From contig JAEYZX010000184.1 of NCBI GenBank assembly GCA_023427845.1, forward strand, positions 1 through 43,938: a stretch of 43,938 nt of DNA, given 5' to 3'. The notes beneath the pieces are model-generated. The model was not told the DNA's origin. It saw only the letters and a list, made by a program, of their open reading frames with translations, and made no database searches. The position numbers and the translations under genes were made by a program. Shown here in pieces: positions 1 through 7,956 of this stretch (positions within the stretch are counted from its first letter, which is position 1; each line of letters opens with the position of its first letter). The stretch is from Bacteroidota bacterium. GTDB taxonomy: Bacteria; Bacteroidota; Bacteroidia; Flavobacteriales; Flavobacteriaceae.

Positions 1-429
1 GTACTAGCCTTGTCGATGTTGTCTTGTAAAGACAATGCAAATAAGGCGATGACTTTTGAGGACGAGCAACAGGCCGCGATCGATTCAATGGAAATGGTGG
101 TAGAGCAGCAAAAGATTGAACTCGAAAAGCAAAGGGTCATCGACTCGATGAAGCTTGTAAGCGCGCAACAGGCGAAACCAACAGTTGTACATCACACCAC
201 TACAACGCAGGCAGCGGCGCCACAAACAGCGGAGGAAAAGAAAAAATGGAGCAGCGCAGCTAAAGGTGCAGTAATCGGAGCGGGCGTAGGTGCAGTTTCA
301 GGTGCAATCATCAATAAAAAGAAACCTGCGCAGGGAGCTGTAGTAGGTGGATTGATCGGTGCCGGAGCCGGCGCGGGTACAGGAGCGATAATCGATAACG
401 AGAAAAAGAAAAAACAGAATAAAGAATAA
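1..429 (+). CDS. Glycine-zipper lipoprotein, 5' end outside the window
   Basis: The reading frame is open from base 1 and reads VLALSMLSCKD, the end of a lipoprotein signal peptide with the lipidated Cys after LS, so the true start lies before the window. A charged, coiled-coil-like stretch rich in Glu, Lys and Gln follows, then a Thr/Ala-rich linker, then a hydrophobic repeat in which Gly recurs every four residues (GAVIGAGVGAVSGAI, later GAVVGGLIGAGAGAGTGAI), and a Lys-rich tail. This is the YMGG/glycine-zipper type of membrane-associating segment. Such lipoproteins probably sit in the outer membrane and are often stress or envelope proteins, but no specific function is supported. A terminator follows closely, so this is the last gene of its unit. 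Confidence 0.75.
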   Translation, partial: VLALSMLSCKDNANKAMTFEDEQQAAIDSMEMVVEQQKIELEKQRVIDSMKLVSAQQAKPTVVHHTTTTQAAAPQTAEEKKKWSSAAKGAVIGAGVGAVSGAIINKKKPAQGAVVGGLIGAGAGAGTGAIIDNEKKKKQNKE

Positions 430-455
430 TTTGTTTACCAAATAATTTCAAACCA

Positions 456-485
456 ATCCTCACTTTATGTGGGGATTTTTGTTTT
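456..485 (+). terminator. Rho-independent terminator of the glycine-zipper gene
   Basis: The stem ATCCTCAC / GTGGGGAT has one T-G wobble, a TTTAT loop, and is followed by TTTTTGTTTT. It lies 26 bases after the stop codon. Confidence 0.75.
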
Positions 486-526
486 CAGAAGGTAACCATT
501 CATTGCAGAATTTTAAAAAAAAAACA

Positions 527-1162
527 CTACTTGGTAAGATCGTAGATTTCCTTGATATCTGCCAATACTTTGTCCAAATCGAAATGAAGATCGATTATTT
601 TCCCACTGCGGATGTCAAATATCCAGGCATGAATTTTAGGAAAACGATCCTTCGCATAGCTGAGCTGTACCGCTGCTATTTTTGTAACGTTGATGCATTG
701 TTCCAAAACATTGAGTTCGGCCAGCCGGTCGTAGCGCAGGTGTTCGTCTGAAATGGCGTTGAGTTCTTCCCGATGCAATCGATACACATCGCGCACCGAT
801 CGCAGCCACGGATTCAAAATTCCGAGATCCTTGGGTTCCATCGCCGCCTTGACCCCGCCACAATTATAATGTCCGCATACGATGATATGTTTCACTTTTA
901 AATATTTGACGGCATATTCAATTGCGCACGCCACATTCAAATCGGTGTTGCTGACCAGGTTTGCGATATTCCGGTGCACAAACACATCGCCAGGGCCCAG
1001 TCCCATCAATTCCTCGGCCGCCACACGACTGTCGCTGCAGCCGATATATAGATAATCGGGGTTCTGTTCCGTCGCCAATCGTTTAAAATAATTGCTGTCG
1101 TTGGCCGTTTTCGACGCAATCCATTTTTCGTTGTTGTCGAATAATTTTTTGTATTCTTCCAT
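527..1162 (-). CDS. Beta-class carbonic anhydrase
   Basis: This 211-aa protein interconverts CO2 and bicarbonate and is cytoplasmic. The zinc ligands are recognisable: Cys and Asp in CSDSRV near residue 43, then His and Cys in GHYNCGG near residue 100. The length is normal for bacterial beta-class enzymes (about 200-220 aa) and the N-terminal DNNEKW block is typical. The ATG at 1162 lies 9 bases after the stop of the MATE gene, so the two are probably cotranscribed, with the transporter first. No reason for that pairing is visible. Confidence in the family is high. Confidence 0.93.
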   Translation of the reverse strand: MEEYKKLFDNNEKWIASKTANDSNYFKRLATEQNPDYLYIGCSDSRVAAEELMGLGPGDVFVHRNIANLVSNTDLNVACAIEYAVKYLKVKHIIVCGHYNCGGVKAAMEPKDLGILNPWLRSVRDVYRLHREELNAISDEHLRYDRLAELNVLEQCINVTKIAAVQLSYAKDRFPKIHAWIFDIRSGKIIDLHFDLDKVLADIKEIYDLTK

Positions 1163-1171
1163 ATCACTATT

Positions 1172-2632
1172 TTATGAAATTCCTTCTTCGATCATTGTTT
1201 CTTTACCGACTTCGCGAGTCAGCCGCTCATCTTCGGTCGGAGAACTTATCAGACGTTTCTTTTTCCAGTCGCCCTTCGCAAACACCAATACAGCGATTAT
1301 CGCCATCAATACGTTCGAAACCGGGAATGCCCACCAGATGCCAATGATTCCCAAATCGGCGTGCGAAGACAAAATATACGCCAGCGGAAACAGGAAAACC
1401 CACTGCGAGACGACCGCCAAAATCATCGAGGTGACCATGTTCCCGGATCCCTTAAGTACGCCCGTGAACGCTAATTGTAAACCTATACAGCCCCACGAAA
1501 GTGCCATGATACTCAAAAATTCCGATCCCCCGGCAATCACCGCTTCGTCTTCGGGTACAAAGAATGTGACGATCTGCTCTGCCGCGAAGAAAGTAATTAC
1601 TCCAAATCCGGTTAAAATCCAAAAACAGACCAAGGCACCCAATCGGCCAATTTTAGCAGCGCGCGTAATTTTTCCTGCGCCAATGTTCTGCGCCACCAAT
1701 GTCGATATCGACTGTGTGAACCCGAATCCGATAATCATCACGAACTGCAATATGTTGGATCCCACACCATATGACGCCAACGAAAGCGTACCATGCGTTG
1801 CAATAAGAAAAGTCATTAGCGTCAGGCCCAATCCGCGCATCGATTGTTCAATGGATGAAGGAAGTCCAAGGAAAAAAGCACGTTTGATGTATTTCCAATC
1901 CGGAATGAAATTTCTCCACATCAATGTTATTCCGCGTTTACCCCTGAAAAGCAAAATCATACTTATCACCGTCGCCAGTGCCTGAGTGCTCAACGTTGCA
2001 ATCGCGGCTCCCATAACCCCCATGCCTTCAATCGGCCCCCAGCCGAAAATAAATAACGGATCGAGTCCAAAATTCAGGATCACACTTCCAAGAATGATGT
2101 AAATAGGCACTGTAGGATTTCCGACTCCGCGCATGAATGAGGTAAACATTATGAACTGGAAATTAAAGGCAAGCCCGATAAACGAGATTCGCATAAACCC
2201 GAGCGCGCCGTCGTACACCTCGGGCGAAATTTTCATCAGCTCCAATAGCAACGGTGCAGCAATATAACCTGCAGCACCAAGAATAACCGATATAATCAAG
2301 ACCATAAGCAACGTTTGCGCTGCAATGCGGTCGACCATAGGCTGGTTGCGTGCGCCCACATACTGCGCGATCAAAACAGATCCTGCAATGGCAAGGCCGG
2401 CGCCGACAGCAATCGATAGAAAAACAAAAGGCGTTGTGACCGAAACCGCAGCGACCGCATTTCCGCCCAGTCTTCCGACCCAGAACGCATCAATCAGTTG
2501 ATAAGCTGCTTGTAGCAACTGGATCAGGATAATCGGAATGGTAAGCCTGAGCAGCGATTTCAAAATCGGTCCTTCAAGCAGTGCATTCTGTTTATCCAAT
2601 AGGGTTGTTGCCATTTTGCTGTTCTTGTCCAT
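1172..2632 (-). CDS. MATE-family multidrug/Na+ antiporter
   Basis: This is an inner-membrane exporter of about 486 aa with the twelve hydrophobic segments expected of the MATE (NorM/DinF-like) family. The N-terminal LLRLTIPIILIQLLQAAYQ and DAFWVGRLGG are characteristic of MATE helix 1 and the following loop, and a second related half begins near residue 240. Substrates cannot be read from sequence. Two starts are possible: ATG at 2632, or ATG at 2614 (MATTLLDKQN). The second fits better with the -7-like TATTTTTG at 2633-2640 if that box is used. The carbonic anhydrase follows directly downstream. Confidence 0.92.
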   Translation of the reverse strand: MDKNSKMATTLLDKQNALLEGPILKSLLRLTIPIILIQLLQAAYQLIDAFWVGRLGGNAVAAVSVTTPFVFLSIAVGAGLAIAGSVLIAQYVGARNQPMVDRIAAQTLLMVLIISVILGAAGYIAAPLLLELMKISPEVYDGALGFMRISFIGLAFNFQFIMFTSFMRGVGNPTVPIYIILGSVILNFGLDPLFIFGWGPIEGMGVMGAAIATLSTQALATVISMILLFRGKRGITLMWRNFIPDWKYIKRAFFLGLPSSIEQSMRGLGLTLMTFLIATHGTLSLASYGVGSNILQFVMIIGFGFTQSISTLVAQNIGAGKITRAAKIGRLGALVCFWILTGFGVITFFAAEQIVTFFVPEDEAVIAGGSEFLSIMALSWGCIGLQLAFTGVLKGSGNMVTSMILAVVSQWVFLFPLAYILSSHADLGIIGIWWAFPVSNVLMAIIAVLVFAKGDWKKKRLISSPTEDERLTREVGKETMIEEGIS

Positions 2633-2640
2633 CAAAAATA
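2633..2640 (-). promoter_or_regulatory. Possible -7 box (TATTTTTG) for the MATE operon
   Basis: On the minus strand the sequence matches TAnnTTTG exactly. It would require translation to start at the internal ATG at 2614, 18 bases after the box, because the upstream ATG directly abuts it. Confidence 0.4.
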
Positions 2641-2757
2641 TGACTTAGTAAGGCGGACCGCAACTTTTATAAAAACTTTAGTGAATCCTTAACTGCCGGT
2701 TGAAATATAATTGAAATATATTTTGCTAATTTAATTGCCTTGAATGAATACAACGTT

Positions 2758-3165
2758 ATGGAAAATCGAAAGCTGATCTACTACCTGGACGATGATCTTG
2801 AGGACCTTGCTGTATTTCGTGATGTTGTGGAAGATTTAGGACATGAAGTCAGCATTTTTGCCGATGGAAAAACCATGCTTAAAACATTGGCCGGGGCGGC
2901 TATACTTCCCGATATCATTTTCCTTGATATCGTTATGCCGGTTTTGGACGGCGATGAGATATTTCACTTTATCCATGGTTCCGACAAATGGAAGCAGATC
3001 CCAATTGTTATGATTTCCGGACACAGCCCTAAGCCATTGATTCGCCACTACCTGGCGGCCGGTGCGAAGTATATATTGAAAAAACCTGCGACGGTCAACG
3101 AATTTCGCGAAACATTGGCTTATGTCCTCGCGATCGATTGGGATACATTTCAGGCATTTTCGTAA
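2758..3165 (+). CDS. Receiver-only (CheY-like) response regulator
   Basis: A 135-aa single receiver domain without an output domain. It has the acidic cluster DDD near residues 11-13, the phospho-acceptor Asp in IIFLDIVMP, a Ser in the MISGH switch region and the conserved Lys in ILKKPA. The chosen start is the first ATG (MENRKL); an in-frame TTG lies 18 bases upstream. Single-domain regulators work by protein contact or phosphotransfer. The partner kinase is not in the neighbourhood, and the next gene is a recombinase with its own promoter-like box, so no functional link is implied. Confidence 0.88.
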   Translation: MENRKLIYYLDDDLEDLAVFRDVVEDLGHEVSIFADGKTMLKTLAGAAILPDIIFLDIVMPVLDGDEIFHFIHGSDKWKQIPIVMISGHSPKPLIRHYLAAGAKYILKKPATVNEFRETLAYVLAIDWDTFQAFS

Positions 3166-3174
3166 TCCTTTTTC

Positions 3175-3182
3175 TACTTTTA
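3175..3182 (+). promoter_or_regulatory. -7-like promoter box TACTTTTA before the recombinase
   Basis: The box TACTTTTAC lies just after the response-regulator stop and 14 bases before the recombinase ATG. Nearly the same sequence stands 18-21 bases before the starts at 14118, 17309 and, on the other strand, 30900. Confidence 0.5.
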
Positions 3183-3196
3183 CGGAAACTAACATT

Positions 3197-4210
3197 ATGA
3201 TAAAAACGAAAGAACCAACTCTTGTGCAACAAGCGTGTGCAAAAATTCCAGGTTTTTCTGAATTGTACGCCCGAATGGAACGACGAATCACCCTCGACGG
3301 GAAAAGTGAAAGTTTACTCCACAACTATTCACGCCAACTTGCCAAGATTGCGCTGCATCACAACAAAATGCCGGGCGATCTCACCAATGAGGAACTATCG
3401 CAGTACCTGTACGAAATCGCAAAAGGATTTAAAACACCGTCGGATTCCTACTTCAAATTTGTCGTGTATAGCCTTCGGTATGTTTTCAAACTCGACGGAC
3501 TAAAGGATAAATATGTCGCACTTCCTGTCCTCAAGCATGATAAAAAGCTGCCGGTTGTCCTCAGTCGTGAGGAGATCAAAAGAATGATTGATGTTACCCA
3601 TCTGAAAAAGCACCGTGTATTGATTATGCTGCTTTACGGTTGTGGCCTGCGACGTTGTGAAGCTAGGAAATTGAAGTTGGCCGACTTGGATTTCGACCGT
3701 AAAATGCTTTTCGTGCGGGATGGTAAAGGCGGCAAGGACCGCTATGTTCCGATGAGCTCGCTGCTGATATCGGAAATCAGGATGTATCTCGATGAGGTAA
3801 AACCGTATGAATATCTATTTTTGAAATCGAAATTCAGTATAACAAAAGATCCCAACAACATATTTTCTATCGGCGGACTCTGTTTTGCAATCAAACATGC
3901 ATGCAAGAAGGCAGAAATCTCCAAAAGAGTATCCACGCACACCTTGCGCCATACTTATGCGACGCATCTTCTGGAAGACGGGCTCGACATCGTTTCAATC
4001 AAAAATCTTCTCGGGCATGTGCGAATCGAAACCACGATGGTGTACCTGCACGTGGCGCAATGCGACAAACACCGTGCTTTTAGTCCGCTTGATACCTTAT
4101 ACGGAATCCGAAAGTCGGCGTTCAATGCCGAACCGGCCCAACCAATAAGGCAGTGTCCGTTTCAGTCCTGCGGTGAAATCCAGCAATTTACGCTTGCAAG
4201 CCAGAATTAA
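3197..4210 (+). CDS. Tyrosine recombinase/integrase, orphan
   Basis: A 337-aa site-specific recombinase. The N-terminal SAM-like core-binding domain covers about residues 20-105. The catalytic domain has Arg in GCGLRRCEA, Lys in DGKGGKDRY, the box HTLRHTYATH, His in LLGH and the nucleophile Tyr in TTMVYLHV, so the active site appears complete. The ending YLHVAQ...SPLDTLY resembles the integrases that usually accompany IS91-type transposases, but no transposase, attachment site or tRNA is visible here. The start at the ATG giving MIKTKEP is chosen because the upstream in-frame codons overlap the previous gene. Its stop overlaps the stop of the convergent gene in a shared TTAA. Confidence 0.87.
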   Translation: MIKTKEPTLVQQACAKIPGFSELYARMERRITLDGKSESLLHNYSRQLAKIALHHNKMPGDLTNEELSQYLYEIAKGFKTPSDSYFKFVVYSLRYVFKLDGLKDKYVALPVLKHDKKLPVVLSREEIKRMIDVTHLKKHRVLIMLLYGCGLRRCEARKLKLADLDFDRKMLFVRDGKGGKDRYVPMSSLLISEIRMYLDEVKPYEYLFLKSKFSITKDPNNIFSIGGLCFAIKHACKKAEISKRVSTHTLRHTYATHLLEDGLDIVSIKNLLGHVRIETTMVYLHVAQCDKHRAFSPLDTLYGIRKSAFNAEPAQPIRQCPFQSCGEIQQFTLASQN

Positions 4211-5379
4211 GAATTTACGCGGTTTCGGATGATTAACTGTTCGGCACGGCCTTTACGTATCTGCTTTTTCCGATATTTAGGAAATGCGTCGGTTATTTTT
4301 TGATCCATTTTATTCGACCTTACTACTATTCGGACAAAGTTGCGGAATTTTGATTTTGGCAATTGAAGCACAGCGCAGGATCGATCACCTATCAAATGAT
4401 AATTGAACGCGAGGTTCACTTGCTGGATAATTCGTTTCTGCCAGCGCATTTTTGGCCATGGCGCCTGAAGCGGTTCCTGATGCAGCGCCTGTGCAAGGGC
4501 TATCGAATCGGCGTCGGCTTCCGGCTGGGTTTTGCTCCACAGATATAGATTACGGATGGCGTCTTTGTTGGTGTCGGGCATGATTTCAGCAGGAATTCCG
4601 ATCAGGTAACCGATATATTTCCACAAATGATACATCGCCTCTGTTTCGGCTTCCGATATCGTAAAACCGAGATTTTTAAGGCCGCGCATGAAAACAAGCG
4701 AAAATCCCAGATACGTCGCCTGCATGTCCCAAAGATTCAATGGCTCGGCATGGTCGGCAACGTCCCAGTCGAGCTTTTCCTTTATCATTACGCGCGAGTA
4801 GGAGTGAACGAGACGCGTTTTCAAACAGTATAAAAAACCATCTGAATTCGGCGCCAACGCATTTGTCCCCGTCACCGCATACCAAAAGTTCGTCGTATCG
4901 GCAATCCGCTTTACGGCACCAGAATGTAATGCACCTGTCGCAATAAGCGGTTTGTTTATTGCGGCCGACTGATATCCGAGCATCAGGCTGTAATTCCGAA
5001 GTACAATCAGTCCGGATTTTCCCGAACGGTTGCATAATTCACGACCGAGTTCGAGTTTATCGGAATTGAGCCAGTCCGGAACTTCATACATTGAATTCAG
5101 TAATCTTTGAACACTTTCAGGAGCTTCGTGCAATGGCACTTTTCCGGCTGCGTAGTCCATAACGGGCTGCATGGCCATTCCAAAACTCTTATCACGGAAA
5201 CATTCGGCTATCACGTCATCTGCGATTGAATCTACCTTGAAAAGCAACGGTATATAATTTTCAGCCTGCGATAACGACGGAATTTCGTTTAATTCGGCCA
5301 GCATCTTTTTGCCGTCTTCATACTTCCAAAAATCGGAAAAGGCGTTTGTAGCAAATTTGAATCGTAGCGGTGGGATCAT
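4207..5379 (-). CDS. MpaB/rubber-oxygenase-like (DUF2236) protein
   Basis: A cytoplasmic protein of about 390 aa related to the oxygenase MpaB/latex-clearing protein superfamily, some members of which are b-type haem oxygenases. Supporting blocks are LRNYSLMLGYQSAAINKPL, a segment with conserved His and Arg (TRLVHSYSR) followed by LNLWDMQATYLGFS, and MYHLWKYIGYLIGI. The substrate is unknown. The ATG giving MIPPLRFKFA is preferred over an upstream in-frame start that would add 16 atypical residues. A second, shorter relative lies at 7957-8748. The gene converges on the recombinase and diverges from the phosphatase. Confidence 0.75.
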   Translation of the reverse strand: MIPPLRFKFATNAFSDFWKYEDGKKMLAELNEIPSLSQAENYIPLLFKVDSIADDVIAECFRDKSFGMAMQPVMDYAAGKVPLHEAPESVQRLLNSMYEVPDWLNSDKLELGRELCNRSGKSGLIVLRNYSLMLGYQSAAINKPLIATGALHSGAVKRIADTTNFWYAVTGTNALAPNSDGFLYCLKTRLVHSYSRVMIKEKLDWDVADHAEPLNLWDMQATYLGFSLVFMRGLKNLGFTISEAETEAMYHLWKYIGYLIGIPAEIMPDTNKDAIRNLYLWSKTQPEADADSIALAQALHQEPLQAPWPKMRWQKRIIQQVNLAFNYHLIGDRSCAVLQLPKSKFRNFVRIVVRSNKMDQKITDAFPKYRKKQIRKGRAEQLIIRNRVNS

Positions 5380-5462
5380 TGTGAAAGGATGTGTCAACAA
5401 GGTACGAAATAGGCAGTACCGACACAACTGTATTTGGCCGGAAGTACGATAATAAATTGGTG

Positions 5463-6515
5463 ATGGCAGATTATATTTCTAAATTTGAGAAAACCCATCG
5501 CATGCAAAAAAGAATACGTAAACTCTTTGGCCGCTATGAACTTCAAAAAATACTGATCGTTCCGTATCGGAGTTATGGAAAATCGTTCCATATCTACATC
5601 AAAGGACGCGTACTCGACAACGAACCGCTTGAAATTGCAGCAAAGCAGTCTTTTTTCCGAACATTGAAAAATGCTTTTTTACAATTCAATACCCATGAAA
5701 TTGCGGATTGCGAAATTATAGCGAATATTGGCGGTGTTGAACTTAAAACCAAAACCGACGGCAAAGGTTATTTTTTGATTGACGGGATATTGCCGGCAGA
5801 TATTTCGATGCTTGCCGATAACGAAGGGTGGGTATCGTACGAACTTTATGCTGCGAATGAAGCATTTTCGTCGGTATTGTATGAAGGGGAATTTCTGATT
5901 CCGGAGAAAGAAGCCGATTACGGAATTATCAGCGATATTGACGATACGATCCTGAATACCGGCGTTACATCGTTTTTGAAGTGGAAAGTACTGCTGAACT
6001 CCTTTTTTGTAAATGCATTTGAGCGGATTCCGCTTGAGGGCGCGCCCGATCTTTATCGAAAGTTGCATCGGGGCATCAATGACGCCGAAAAAAACCCGAT
6101 TTTCTATATCAGCAACAGTCCGTGGAACATGTACCAGTACCTGAAGCATTTTTTGGATCACAACGGTTTCCCGAAAGGCCCGATCCTGTTACGTAGTTTC
6201 AGCAGTATTTTTCAGCGCGCGGCGGGTGACGAAAAGCCGCACAAACAAAAAGAGATCCTACAACTGCTTGAAGCGTTTCCCGATCTGAAATTCATATTGA
6301 TTGGCGATAGTGGCGAACACGACGCATCGATTTATACCGATATAGCAGCGCAATTTCCTGATCGGATTTTATGCATTTACCTGCGCAGCGTGAAGCACAA
6401 GCGACGGATGCAGCACGTACGGAGTATTGTCGATAATTTCAGGGCGACGCCGGTTTTGTTGGTTGAAAAATCGGAAGATGCAGAAAGTCATGCAAAACAG
6501 AACGGCTACATCTAA
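5463..6515 (+). CDS. App1-like phosphatidate phosphatase domain protein (DUF2183)
   Basis: A 350-aa protein with an N-terminal beta-rich region (about 30-145) and a C-terminal haloacid-dehalogenase-type catalytic domain. The motif SDIDDTILNTG gives the DxDxT signature at about D158, D160 and T162; FYISNSPWN and LIGDSGEHD supply the later HAD motifs. Yeast App1 dephosphorylates phosphatidate and related lipids; bacterial relatives are mostly uncharacterised, so lipid phosphatase activity is an inference. The start giving MADYISKF was chosen because the longer frame begins with GTG inside the opposite gene's upstream region. No signal peptide is seen. Confidence 0.82.
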   Translation: MADYISKFEKTHRMQKRIRKLFGRYELQKILIVPYRSYGKSFHIYIKGRVLDNEPLEIAAKQSFFRTLKNAFLQFNTHEIADCEIIANIGGVELKTKTDGKGYFLIDGILPADISMLADNEGWVSYELYAANEAFSSVLYEGEFLIPEKEADYGIISDIDDTILNTGVTSFLKWKVLLNSFFVNAFERIPLEGAPDLYRKLHRGINDAEKNPIFYISNSPWNMYQYLKHFLDHNGFPKGPILLRSFSSIFQRAAGDEKPHKQKEILQLLEAFPDLKFILIGDSGEHDASIYTDIAAQFPDRILCIYLRSVKHKRRMQHVRSIVDNFRATPVLLVEKSEDAESHAKQNGYI

Positions 6516-6523
6516 ATATAACG

Positions 6524-6754
6524 CTACAGGTCATCGTCTGATGTATCGGCATCGTCAATTCGTATTCGGGTACCATCATCGAAAGCCTCATCACCGGCGC
6601 GGTCTGAAAGCGTTCCGGCCAATGGATCGCCAATTTGCCGTCCGGCACCAATATCGGACGCTTTATCGTGCGTTGGAGTGACGCCGTCTTCTTCTGTACT
6701 GCGGTTCCGCGTGGTGTCGTCTTGTTGTACTGATTTTTTATTTGGAGTATGCAT
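6524..6754 (-). CDS. Small acidic, disordered hypothetical protein
   Basis: A 76-aa polar protein rich in Asp, Thr, Gly and Arg with almost no hydrophobic residues, ending in DDADTSDDDL. It has an ATG start and sits alone in the gap between the phosphatase and the metal-binding protein, with its stop 9 bases from the convergent phosphatase stop. The start MHTPNKKSVQQDDTTRN resembles small uncharacterised Flavobacteria proteins. No domain is recognised; the composition suggests an unfolded, possibly stress-related protein, but that is only a guess. Confidence 0.5.
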   Translation of the reverse strand: MHTPNKKSVQQDDTTRNRSTEEDGVTPTHDKASDIGAGRQIGDPLAGTLSDRAGDEAFDDGTRIRIDDADTSDDDL

Positions 6755-6816
6755 CTTTCTTTATTTAATTGTAACTATTGTACATAACTGGAGTGGGCAA
6801 TTCAATTAGTCGGGTC

Positions 6817-6838
6817 AAAAAAGGCGGCAAAAGCCGCC
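6817..6838 (-). terminator. Strong rho-independent terminator
   Basis: On the minus strand GGCGGC-TTTT-GCCGCC is followed by TTTTTT. It lies 11 bases after the stop of the metal-binding protein gene. Confidence 0.92.
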
Positions 6839-6848
6839 CGTGGAGTAA

Positions 6849-7256
6849 TTAATTTTTCTTGACAAGGTCCATTCCGCATTGCGGACATTTACCGTCTTTT
6901 GCAGCACGAACCTCTTTATGATGTGTGCAGGTGTAGTAAGTCGAGTTTGCATTGCAATTTTCAATTTTACCCACATTGTCGATGCAATGTCCATTTTCCA
7001 TTTTTATGCGTTTCCCATCGACCGTTTTAACCCGCCCGTTCTTTCTGATCTTTGTTCCGTTGTCCATTTTTACCGTTTTTTTCATTGGCGTCATTTTGCC
7101 ATCGGTCAAAGCCATCATTTTTCCGTCGAGCATCACATATCCATCTTTGATTACCGAGGTTTCCACTTTGCTCATTTGAGCCGAACTCACGGCAGGGACA
7201 AGGAATAAGGTCAGCATCAGTGCTGCGGTAAATAATTTTGAAATCGTTGTTTTCAT
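6849..7256 (-). CDS. Exported DUF6799-like protein with C-terminal heavy-metal-binding domain
   Basis: A 135-aa protein with a signal peptide ending near VSSAQ. The middle (about 30-90) consists of short repeated strands such as DGYVMLDGKMM and DGKMTPM, as in the DUF6799 family. The C-terminus has the pattern YTC-TH-H...GKCPQCGMDL, a heavy-metal-binding (HMBD-like) module close to the two copies in CopA at 14757. It probably binds copper or a similar metal in the periplasm, although one usual Cys-Pro-Met-His is changed to CTHH. It stands alone with its own terminator, and a -7-like TAACTTTA lies upstream at about 7303-7310. Confidence 0.8.
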   Translation of the reverse strand: MKTTISKLFTAALMLTLFLVPAVSSAQMSKVETSVIKDGYVMLDGKMMALTDGKMTPMKKTVKMDNGTKIRKNGRVKTVDGKRIKMENGHCIDNVGKIENCNANSTYYTCTHHKEVRAAKDGKCPQCGMDLVKKN

Positions 7257-7352
7257 AGTGTTTTATTTTATTTTCCTTCAGATTGCTGTCGCCCACACTA
7301 TAAAGTTAGACGGAATTTCCTTAATAAAAGTTTAAAGTTTAGTCGAAAGTAA

Positions 7353-7447
7353 AATGCTGGGCCGCCACTGATCTGAATTTGGCCTGCTGGCAAAACCGGA
7401 ACGGAGTGAAGCCAAATCAAAAATCTTGAATTTAATCGCCCAGCATT
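7353..7447. repeat. Nested inverted repeat at the 3' end of the DinB gene
   Basis: The arms AATGCTGGGC (7353-7362) and GCCCAGCATT (7438-7447) are a perfect 10-bp inverted repeat. Inside lies a second pair, ATTTGGC / GCCAAAT, at about 7377-7383 and 7411-7417. The right arm includes the last codons of the DinB reading frame. No T-run follows, so it is not a classical terminator; it could be a REP-like palindromic element. Confidence 0.5.
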
Positions 7448-7871
7448 CTTTTATAGAAAATATAATCCGTCACGGCAGGTTCGCCGCCATTGGCACGTAG
7501 AAGCTGCGCGACTTGTCCGCGGTGATAGGCGGAATGGAGCAGTAGGTGCATGCAGATTTCCTGAACCGAATTGCGATAAGCTTCCCCTTTGGTGTTCACA
7601 TATGAAACGCGACGGGTTAAATCTTCCACTTTGAGCATTTTTTCGGTATCGAGATGAAGCTGGTTGTTCATCGAAATAAAACCGCAACCTCCGACCAGGG
7701 ATTCATAGTGGCATCGGCCGGTGCTGTAATCCGTGTTAGCCAAATGCGATGTGCAACCAGGATGTGGCTTGTAAGTTCGAGAACTTTTTGCGGCCGGTCG
7801 GCTGTTGTAAGTACCGATTCAATCATCCGATTATTTGCTTCCTTGTTATAAATGAACGTATCGAAAAGCAT
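7432..7871 (-). pseudogene. DinB-superfamily (DUF664-like) protein, frameshifted
   Basis: Two overlapping frames together make one DinB-fold metal-binding protein. The first gives MLFDTFIYNKEANNRMI and HILVAHRIW and stops soon after NPWSEVAV. The second supplies LDTEKMLKV, RRVSYVNTKGE, HLLLHSAYHRGQ and VTDYIFYKR. The three expected metal-ligand His residues (AHRIW, LLLHSAYH) are split over both frames. One base missing from the A-run at 7678-7681 (T-run in the gene) would join them. DinB-superfamily proteins include thiol S-transferases and DNA-damage-induced proteins. Either a recent pseudogene or a sequencing error; no convincing slippery heptamer for programmed frameshifting is present. 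Confidence 0.8.
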
Positions 7872-7956
7872 ACTGTTTTTTGTGAACAATTTAAAAAAAA
7901 AATGTTTTGACAACAATCCTGCATGAATTAATCAGCCGGTGTTTCTGAAACTGATT

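Noticed and set aside
1092..1985. Long plus-strand frame opposite the carbonic anhydrase and MATE genes
   Set aside because: It is antisense to two clear genes and its translation has no domain-like features.
7668..7700. Programmed -1 frameshift in the DinB gene
   Set aside because: The local bases do not form a good X-XXY-YYZ slippery heptamer and no downstream pseudoknot is apparent; simple base loss is more likely.
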